Shown piece after piece: positions 6,543 through 9,415 of a stretch of 9,415 nt of DNA. Numbering within the stretch: the first letter of the stretch is position 1; the number at the start of each line of letters is the position of its first letter. Source of the stretch: an uncultured Oscillibacter sp. Lineage in GTDB: Bacteria > Bacillota > Clostridia > Oscillospirales > Oscillospiraceae. Under the pieces are notes generated by a model. It had not been told where the DNA came from, did not search any database, and saw nothing but the letters and a program-made list of their open reading frames with translations. Made by a program: the position numbers and the translations under genes. The stretch covers positions 1 through 9,415 of the forward strand of contig CAKTMK010000055.1 in assembly GCA_934574045.1 (NCBI GenBank), in the 5' to 3' direction.

Positions 6543-7790
6543 TCATTCCGCTTCCGCGGGCGCGGCGCAGGGCCTGACCGTGATGTAGGATACCCGGTGG
6601 GCGTTCAGCTCGGAGACCGTGATCTCCAGACCGTCGGCGGTAAAAACCTCGCCCCGAACCGGGACCCGGTTCAGCCGCTCCATGACCCAGCCGCCCACGG
6701 AAACGCTGTCCGACTCCAGCCGGACGCCGAAGAAGTCCATGAAGTCCTCCAGATTCACGGAGCAGTCCACGCGGTAGACGTCCTCGCCCAGCTTCTCAAA
6801 GTCCTCCTCCACCTCGTCGTGCTCGTCCCAGATCTCGCCCACCAGCTCCTCCAGAATGTCCTCCATGGTAACGATGCCCAGCGTCCCGCCGAAATCGTCC
6901 ACCACGACCGCGATGTGGGACTTCTGATGCTGGAGCATTTTCAGGATGTCGCGGATCTTCGTGTGCTGGTAGACAAACAGCGGCTCCGTCATGATCTCCT
7001 CAATGGGCTGATCCGTCATTTTGCCGTTCACGTAAAAATCCTTCTGGTGAAGAACGCCCACGATCTGGTCAATGGTGTCCCGGTAGACCAGCAGGCGGGA
7101 AAAGCGGGAGCGCGTGAAGGCGTTCGCGATCTCCTCACGGCTCTCGCCGATGTCCACGGCCTCCAGCTCGATCCGGTGGGTCAGGATCTCCGCCGCCGTC
7201 AGGTCCCGGAACTCCAGCGCGTTGCGCAGAAGCTCGCCCTCGTTTTCGTCGATGCCGCCGTCCTGCTCCACGTCCTCCATGAACAAAAGCAGCTCCTCGT
7301 GGGACATCTTGGCGTTTTCATCCGTCTTGAAAAAGCGGGAGACCAGCCGTTTCCACTGGGAAAAGAGAAAGTTCAGCGGCGTCAGCACCCAGATCCAGAG
7401 GCGGATGAAGGGCGCGCTGAACAGGGCGAACCGTTCCGGCGCGTCCTTTGCGATGCTCTTGGGGGTGATCTCGCCGAAGATCAGGACCACCACCGTCACG
7501 ACCACGGTGGAGACCGTGGCGCCGACGTCGCCGTAAAGCTCCACGAACAGCAGCGTGCCGACGGAGGCCACGGTGATGTTGACGATGTTGTTTCCGATCA
7601 AAATGGTGGAGATCAGCCGATCATAGTCCCCGGCCAGCCGGAGAGCCAGCGCCGCCCGCTTGTTCCCGCTGTCTGCCAGGACCTTCAGTCGGTTCCTGTT
7701 CAGGGAAGAAAAGGCCGTTTCCGTCGCGCTGAAATAGGCGGACATGGCCAGACAGGCCGCCATAACTAAAATACTTCCGATGTGATCCAT
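6543..7790 (-). CDS. CNNM/CorC/HlyC-family membrane protein with CBS pair
   Basis: A complete protein of 415 residues, probably a divalent-cation (Mg2+) efflux protein or 'hemolysin-like' family member in the cytoplasmic membrane. The N-terminal DUF21/CNNM membrane domain (about 1-150) has hydrophobic segments and the conserved SATETAFSSLNR (21-32) and GEITPK (106-111) motifs. A CBS pair follows at about 200-255 and 262-320, including DDFGGTLGIVTMEDILEELVGEI (298-320). A CorC_HlyC domain (about 334-406) closes it. In studied CorC/CNNM members the membrane motifs line the cation site and the CBS pair senses nucleotide/Mg; transfer to this protein is by family. The start is ATG at 7790, with AAGGAG 7 nt upstream. 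A GTG at 7862 in the same frame would add 24 residues without a hydrophobic start and is not preferred. It stands alone, between two copies of the duplicated module. Confidence 0.93.
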   Translation of the reverse strand: MDHIGSILVMAACLAMSAYFSATETAFSSLNRNRLKVLADSGNKRAALALRLAGDYDRLISTILIGNNIVNITVASVGTLLFVELYGDVGATVSTVVVTVVVLIFGEITPKSIAKDAPERFALFSAPFIRLWIWVLTPLNFLFSQWKRLVSRFFKTDENAKMSHEELLLFMEDVEQDGGIDENEGELLRNALEFRDLTAAEILTHRIELEAVDIGESREEIANAFTRSRFSRLLVYRDTIDQIVGVLHQKDFYVNGKMTDQPIEEIMTEPLFVYQHTKIRDILKMLQHQKSHIAVVVDDFGGTLGIVTMEDILEELVGEIWDEHDEVEEDFEKLGEDVYRVDCSVNLEDFMDFFGVRLESDSVSVGGWVMERLNRVPVRGEVFTADGLEITVSELNAHRVSYITVRPCAAPAEAE

Positions 7791-7831
7791 AAAAAAGCTC
7801 CTTTTCTGTCTGTTCCTCGATAAAACGCCGC

Positions 7832-7850
7832 AAAAACGCTGAAAAGCGTC
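7832..7850 (-). terminator. Putative attenuator hairpin upstream of the CorC-type gene
   Basis: On the minus strand ACGCT-TTTC-AGCGT (7849-7836) runs into TTTTT, with a G-T pair possible at the base. The stem is short, so termination would be partial. It lies about 45 nt before the CorC-type start, and the TGA of a 40-codon leader ORF lies at its base, so a ribosome reaching that stop would cover the 5' arm. Translation-coupled attenuation is inference. Confidence 0.4.
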
Positions 7851-7971
7851 AAAAAACGACACACCTATACCCTGTACCGCAGGTCAGGGCGTAGATATGC
7901 CGCATCGAAACAGGCAATATGAGAGCAGTTGTCAGTATCGTCGCTGCCGTCGCACTCCACGGGGTTTTCAC
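7849..7971 (-). CDS. Candidate 40-residue leader peptide of the CorC-type gene
   Basis: GTG at 7971 opens 40 codons ending in TGA at 7851-7849. The product begins MKTPWSATAATILTTALILP, a hydrophobic signal-like stretch, and continues VSMRHIYALTCG then TGYRCVVF. Its stop lies at the base of the terminator-like hairpin before the CorC-type gene. Its ribosome site is awkward: AGGAG overlaps the GTG, leaving only GGTGAG at a usable distance. A second overlapping frame starts at GTG 7960 (31 codons, ending TAG 7867-7865) and has AAGGAG 10 nt upstream. Only one of the two, or neither, is likely translated. I do not recognise either product. The composition in both frames is not low-complexity, and the DNA has a matching promoter upstream. 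Confidence 0.3.
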   Translation of the reverse strand: MKTPWSATAATILTTALILPVSMRHIYALTCGTGYRCVVF

Positions 7972-8032
7972 TCCTTCTCACCGCGCGTCAGATTTGCCGG
8001 TCCTTTTTCCCGGCGCTGCGCAGTACGATCAT

Positions 8033-8061
8033 ATCATATTTCCCCGTTCAGATTCCGTAAA
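8033..8061 (-). promoter_or_regulatory. Putative promoter of the CorC-type transcript
   Basis: On the minus strand TTTACG (8061-8056), 17 bp, then TATGAT (8038-8033); a second TATGAT overlaps at 8033-8028. The match is moderate at both hexamers. The predicted leader before the ATG at 7790 is about 235 nt and holds the small ORFs and the attenuator-like hairpin. It is the best promoter seen between the tandem array and the gene. Confidence 0.45.
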
Positions 8062-8129
8062 GAAATGCGTCCGGCGCAGCGTATTCTGCCAGAGATCCCG
8101 GCGGGACGCACAGCCGCCGTCCAGCCGGT

Positions 8130-8147
8130 GCGCTGCACAACGGCAGG
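8130..8147 (+). repeat. 18-bp orphan fragment of the peptide-mRNA leader
   Basis: GCGCTGCACAACGGCAGG here is identical to 6241-6258 and 8544-8561, which are the first bases of the peptide mRNA leader in copies A and B. Here the ribosome site and ORF are missing, and the sequence passes after 4 bases into the first 105-bp array unit. It may be the scar of a deleted third module or a recombination joint. Confidence 0.6.
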
Positions 8148-8206
8148 AGGAAAGCGCCGAAGCGCCGCCAGTGACGGATGCAGCGAGGCGCTTTCGAGGA
8201 TACGGC

Positions 8207-8238
8207 AAAAACAGCGGGCTGGCAGGCCCGCTGTTTTT
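8207..8238 (-). terminator. Terminator-like hairpin, array unit 1
   Basis: A perfect 13-bp stem AAAAACAGCGGGC/GCCCGCTGTTTTT with loop TGGCAG, able to terminate on both strands. It is identical in stem and loop to the one at 6114-6145. It is the array hairpin nearest to the CorC-type promoter. Confidence 0.7.
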
Positions 8239-8311
8239 ATTGCCGTGACGGTGGATAAGCGCCGAAGCGCCGCCTGCGGCGGATGCAGCGAGGCGCTTTC
8301 GAGGATACGGC

Positions 8312-8343
8312 AAAAACAGCGGGCTGAAAGGCCCGCGGTTTTT
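8312..8343 (-). terminator. Terminator-like hairpin, array unit 2
   Basis: The same hairpin, one period on, with loop TGAAAG and one A-G mismatch in the stem (GCCCGCGGTTTTT on the right arm). The tracts needed for termination on either strand remain. Confidence 0.6.
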
Positions 8344-8416
8344 ATTGCCGTGACGGTGGATAAGCGCCGAAGCACCGCCAGTGGCGGAAACAGCGAGGCG
8401 CTTTCGAGGATACGGC

Positions 8417-8448
8417 AAAAACAGCGGGCTGGCAGGCCCGCGGTTTTT
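8417..8448 (-). terminator. Terminator-like hairpin, array unit 3
   Basis: The third hairpin, with loop TGGCAG and the same A-G mismatch as unit 2. It is the one at the position equivalent to 6114-6145 of copy A, so it belongs to the copy B module as well as to the array. Confidence 0.6.
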
Positions 8449-8507
8449 ATTGCCGTGACGGTGGATAAGCGCCGAAGCGCCGCCGGGGGCGGAGCCGTCG
8501 AAACGGC

Positions 8508-8536
8508 TTGCTTTCCGCCGGGAGCTGTGATATATT
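8508..8536 (+). promoter_or_regulatory. Promoter of the small peptide gene, copy B
   Basis: TTGCTT (8508-8513), 17 bp, TATATT (8531-8536) with TGA before the -10. Hexamers and spacing equal copy A, while four spacer bases changed (CCGCCGGGAG here against CCACCGCAAG). Confidence 0.65.
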
Positions 8537-8574
8537 CAACTCGGCGCTGCACAACGGCAGGCGGTTGGTCACAT

Positions 8575-8588
8575 CCTCCGAAAGGAGG
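8575..8588 (+). promoter_or_regulatory. Shine-Dalgarno sequestering hairpin, copy B
   Basis: CCTCC (8575-8579), GAAA, GGAGG (8584-8588), 7 nt before the ATG. The only nearby change from copy A is the base just outside the 5' arm (T for C), which is the predicted bulge, so pairing is unaffected. Confidence 0.65.
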
Positions 8589-8595
8589 TGAGGCC

Positions 8596-8673
8596 ATGCG
8601 GATTACGCTACATATCGGGCCTTTCACGGTCACGATTATCGTAAAAAGCAGAAACCGCCACTCTGCCAAGTGA
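8596..8673 (+). CDS. 25-residue hydrophobic cationic peptide, candidate type I toxin, copy B
   Basis: The ORF runs from ATG at 8596 to TGA at 8671-8673 and encodes exactly the same peptide as 6293-6370 (MRITLHIGPFTVTIIV, then a KSRNRHSAK tail). The three base differences are TTA/CTA at Leu5, ATC/ATT at Ile14 and TCG/TCT at Ser23, all silent; the last falls in the loop of the antisense terminator. Promoter, strong hidden ribosome site and opposing antisense promoter are all kept, so this copy also looks intact. A longer in-frame ORF through the 105-bp array is an artefact of the period being a multiple of three. Confidence 0.7.
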   Translation: MRITLHIGPFTVTIIVKSRNRHSAK

Positions 8674-8680
8674 CGGTTTC
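8651..8680 (-). terminator. Intrinsic terminator of the antisense RNA, copy B
   Basis: The same 12-bp stem as copy A (8651-8662 with 8669-8680), followed on the minus strand by TGC and five T (8647-8643). Only the loop differs (CTGCCA for CGGCCA). Confidence 0.7.
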
Positions 8681-8711
8681 TTGAGTTTGCTCAGGTAATT
8701 TTCACCAACAG

Positions 8712-8740
8712 GGGCTAACCGCTTGTCGCAGCGCCCTTTT
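8712..8740 (+). terminator. Putative terminator of the peptide mRNA, copy B
   Basis: An imperfect stem-loop (GGG with CCC, CGCT with AGCG) followed by TTTT (8737-8740), just short of the antisense start at 8742. The core from CCGCTTGTCGC to the T-run is identical to copy A. Confidence 0.45.
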
Positions 8741-8748
8741 CTATGTTC

Positions 8749-8777
8749 ATTATAGCGGTCTCCGGCCGCCTTGTCAA
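8749..8777 (-). promoter_or_regulatory. Perfect consensus promoter of the antisense RNA, copy B
   Basis: TTGACA (8777-8772), 17 bp, TATAAT (8754-8749) on the minus strand. The whole promoter including the spacer is identical to copy A, whereas the bases just after the -10 have changed. Confidence 0.85.
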
Positions 8778-8780
8778 CCC

Positions 8781-8812
8781 CGCCCCGAACCGCTCATGGT
8801 CCGGGGCGTTTT
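8781..8812 (+). terminator. GC hairpin with T-run at the module end, copy B
   Basis: CGCCCCG (8781-8787) pairs with CGGGGCG (8802-8808), followed by TTTT (8809-8812). It is one pair longer than in copy A. It would stop plus-strand transcription that escapes the first terminator. Confidence 0.55.
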
Positions 8813-8821
8813 CGCATCCCG

Positions 8822-8917
8822 TTTCAAGGCGCAGGGCTGGCAGGAGAGAGTACGGCGGCGCGCGCAAGTCCGTTGGAAGCGCCCGCGCTTCCCTACGCCG
8901 CAAGCGGTTTCTCAATG
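8822..8917. other. Unassigned spacer between module B and the SLH-gene terminator
   Basis: No gene, promoter or repeat is supported here. A 66-codon minus-strand frame (8915-8715) crosses it but is Arg-rich, lacks a ribosome site and runs through the antisense promoter of copy B. Confidence 0.5.
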
Positions 8918-8962
8918 AAAAAAGGCAGGCAGAGTACCGGCAGCTTTCGCTGCCGGTACTCT
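8918..8962 (-). terminator. Terminator of the SLH-protein gene
   Basis: A perfect 14-bp inverted repeat AGAGTACCGGCAGC / GCTGCCGGTACTCT around a 4-nt loop (8931-8944 and 8949-8962). On the minus strand six T follow about 7 nt after the stem (8923-8918). It lies 109 nt after the SLH stop codon. The gap before the T-run is longer than ideal, but the stem is very stable. Confidence 0.7.
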
Positions 8963-9070
8963 GTTCTTAAATCGTGCCGTTTTATGGCAGTCGCGGTTTC
9001 CGCTGCGCGCCCTTCCGCGTCTTATTTCAGCCGCGCCGCTTCGGCTCTGCCCGTTTCAGCCGCGCTTGGC

Positions 9071-9415
9071 TTACGCCTTGACGTACAGCCGATACAGGAA
9101 CGTGACGATCTGGGCGCGGGTACAGGCGTCGCAGGGGCGGAACGTCCCGTCCTTCATTCCGGCGGTCACGCCCTGCTCCGCCGCCCACGCGGCGGCTTCC
9201 GCGTAATACGCGCCGGACGGCACGTCGGAAAAGCCGCCCGTCCCCGCGGGCGCGGGCGAGCCTGCCGCCCGCCACAGGAACGTGACGATCTGCGCGCGGG
9301 TGCAGGCGTCGCCGGGGCGGAACGTCCCGTCCTTCAGCCCGGCGGTCACGCCCTGCTCCGCCGCCCACGCGGCGGCTTCCGCGTAATACGCGCCGGACGG
9401 CACGTCGGAAAAGCC
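9071..9415 (-). CDS. C-terminal part of an SLH-domain surface protein, 5' end outside window
   Basis: The frame enters at 9415 and ends at TAA 9073-9071; 114 codons are visible. They are two SLH repeats of 60 residues, each reading GFSDVPSGAYYAEAAAWAAEQ, then GVTAG.KDGTFRP, then DACTRAQIVTFL. The protein ends YRLYVKA. SLH repeats bind pyruvylated secondary wall polymer and hold exported proteins on the Gram-positive surface. The TRAE-type binding motif appears here as TRAQ. The last repeat has Cys where the other has Gly (RPCDAC against RPGDAC). The N-terminal functional part lies outside the window. It is followed by about 100 nt of spacer and a strong terminator, so it is the last gene of its transcript. 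Confidence 0.93.
   Translation of the reverse strand, partial: GFSDVPSGAYYAEAAAWAAEQGVTAGLKDGTFRPGDACTRAQIVTFLWRAAGSPAPAGTGGFSDVPSGAYYAEAAAWAAEQGVTAGMKDGTFRPCDACTRAQIVTFLYRLYVKA
9094..9415 (-). repeat. 180-bp near-identical tandem SLH repeats
   Basis: 9094-9235 and 9274-9415 align at a 180-bp offset with about five differences in 142 bases; the final 80 bases are identical. The differences cluster toward the 3' end of the gene. This points to recent duplication or gene conversion within the anchor region. Confidence 0.85.

Larger units (their letters stand above)
8152..8466. repeat. Three tandem 105-bp hairpin units, with a partial fourth running into copy B
   Basis: The landmark CTTTCGAGGA recurs at 8191, 8296 and 8401, an exact 105-bp period. 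A partial fourth unit (8467 to about 8498) merges into the peptide promoter region of copy B. Each unit holds two structures. The first is an outer stem AAGCGCC/GGCGCTT around CCGCC-NNN-GGCGG, whose 3-nt loop varies (AGT, TGC, AGT, GGG) while the stem is mostly kept. The second is a terminator-like AAAAACAGCGGGC hairpin. Copy A has a single terminator hairpin and a single CCGCC hairpin. The period is a multiple of three, so frames stay open through it on both strands; no start or ribosome site supports translation. Confidence 0.9.
8643..8742 (-). ncRNA. Predicted antisense RNA (antitoxin candidate), copy B
   Basis: The predicted start is A8742, 7 nt after a perfect TATAAT; the predicted end is TTTTT at 8647-8643, about 100 nt. 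It overlaps the last 10 codons, stop and 3' UTR of the second peptide ORF. Its middle hairpin (TTGAG-TTTG-CTCAG on the plus strand) differs in sequence from the one in copy A but has the same place and form. Divergence there may limit cross-pairing between the two loci, while the shared 5' and 3' parts would still permit it. Confidence 0.65.
8401..8821. repeat. Duplicated 425-bp module, copy B
   Basis: Second copy of the module at 6098-6522, in the same orientation, directly 3' of the SLH-protein gene's terminator. Every functional element of copy A is present at the same spacing. Differences concentrate in loops, spacers and the segment after the peptide stop (8681-8711), which is nearly unalignable yet again forms a small hairpin. 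Similarity ends at 8821. Confidence 0.9.

Noticed and set aside
6597..7769. 390-codon plus-strand ORF across the CorC-type gene
   Set aside because: It is antisense to a gene with clear DUF21, CBS and CorC_HlyC motifs, and its product is His/Gln/Asp-rich with no domain.
7791..7862. Upstream GTG start (7862) for the CorC-type protein
   Set aside because: It would place 24 hydrophilic residues before the first membrane segment and would run through the attenuator-like hairpin. ATG at 7790 has AAGGAG at 7 nt.
7863..8040. Known riboswitch (Mg2+ M-box, yybP-ykoY or NiCo class) before the CorC-type gene
   Set aside because: I could not match the conserved core sequences of these classes in the leader by eye; a covariance-model search would settle it.
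8152..8466. CRISPR or integron attC array
   Set aside because: The 105-bp period has no unique spacers between short repeats, no cas or integrase gene is nearby, and there is no recognisable attC core pair.
7897..8673. 258-codon plus-strand ORF with a 35-residue repeat through the 105-bp array
   Set aside because: The openness follows from a 105-bp period divisible by three; the minus strand is open there too. No ribosome site fits its start, and hairpins explain the conservation better.
9027..9368. 113-codon minus-strand ORF overlapping the SLH gene
   Set aside because: It is the shifted frame of the SLH repeats, rich in Arg/Gly, without its own ribosome site.

Overview
The window looks like chromosomal DNA of a GC-rich gut-type Clostridia, probably Oscillospiraceae. 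The reasons are the SLH-repeat wording (WAAEQGVTAG, CTRAQIVTFL), a giant secreted beta-helix/MBG-type surface protein, AGGAGG-type ribosome binding sites and sigma-A-like promoters. Genus-level placement is inference. No tRNA, rRNA, CRISPR array, transposase or integrase was found.

All three conventional genes are on the minus strand. Positions 5846-1 encode the first 1948 residues of a secreted surface protein. It has a signal peptide, an acidic Pro/Glu linker, three right-handed beta-helix modules separated by Cys/His-containing joints, and then a run of MBG/YDG and Ig-like domains; the 3' end lies outside the window. I translated this frame codon by codon and it has no stop. The long plus-strand ORFs on top of it are its codon-phase shadows. 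Positions 7790-6543 encode a complete CNNM/CorC/HlyC-type membrane protein (DUF21, CBS pair, CorC_HlyC), with a roughly 240-nt leader that may hold a small leader ORF and an attenuator. Positions 9415-9071 are the last 114 codons of an SLH-domain cell-wall-anchored protein.

The most interesting content is in the gaps. A module of about 425 bp is present twice in the same orientation (6098-6522 and 8401-8821), one copy on each side of the CorC-type gene. Each copy has a plus-strand promoter, a Shine-Dalgarno site closed in a GAAA-loop hairpin and a 25-codon ORF for a hydrophobic, cationic peptide. Each also has a convergent minus-strand promoter with perfect consensus (TTGACA, 17 bp, TATAAT) that would make an antisense RNA of about 100 nt. 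That RNA covers the 3' end of the small ORF and ends at an intrinsic terminator overlapping the ORF's stop codon. The two peptide ORFs differ at three bases, all synonymous. This is the architecture of a type I toxin-antitoxin system; I do not recognise the peptide as a named family. Copy B is preceded by a tandem array of three 105-bp units, each holding two hairpins, one of them terminator-like; copy A has one such hairpin block.

Both modules lie directly 3' of a minus-strand gene and upstream of the next minus-strand gene's promoter. Read-through from the neighbours would therefore make antisense RNA, not toxin mRNA. As direct repeats, the modules could also recombine and delete the CorC-type gene.
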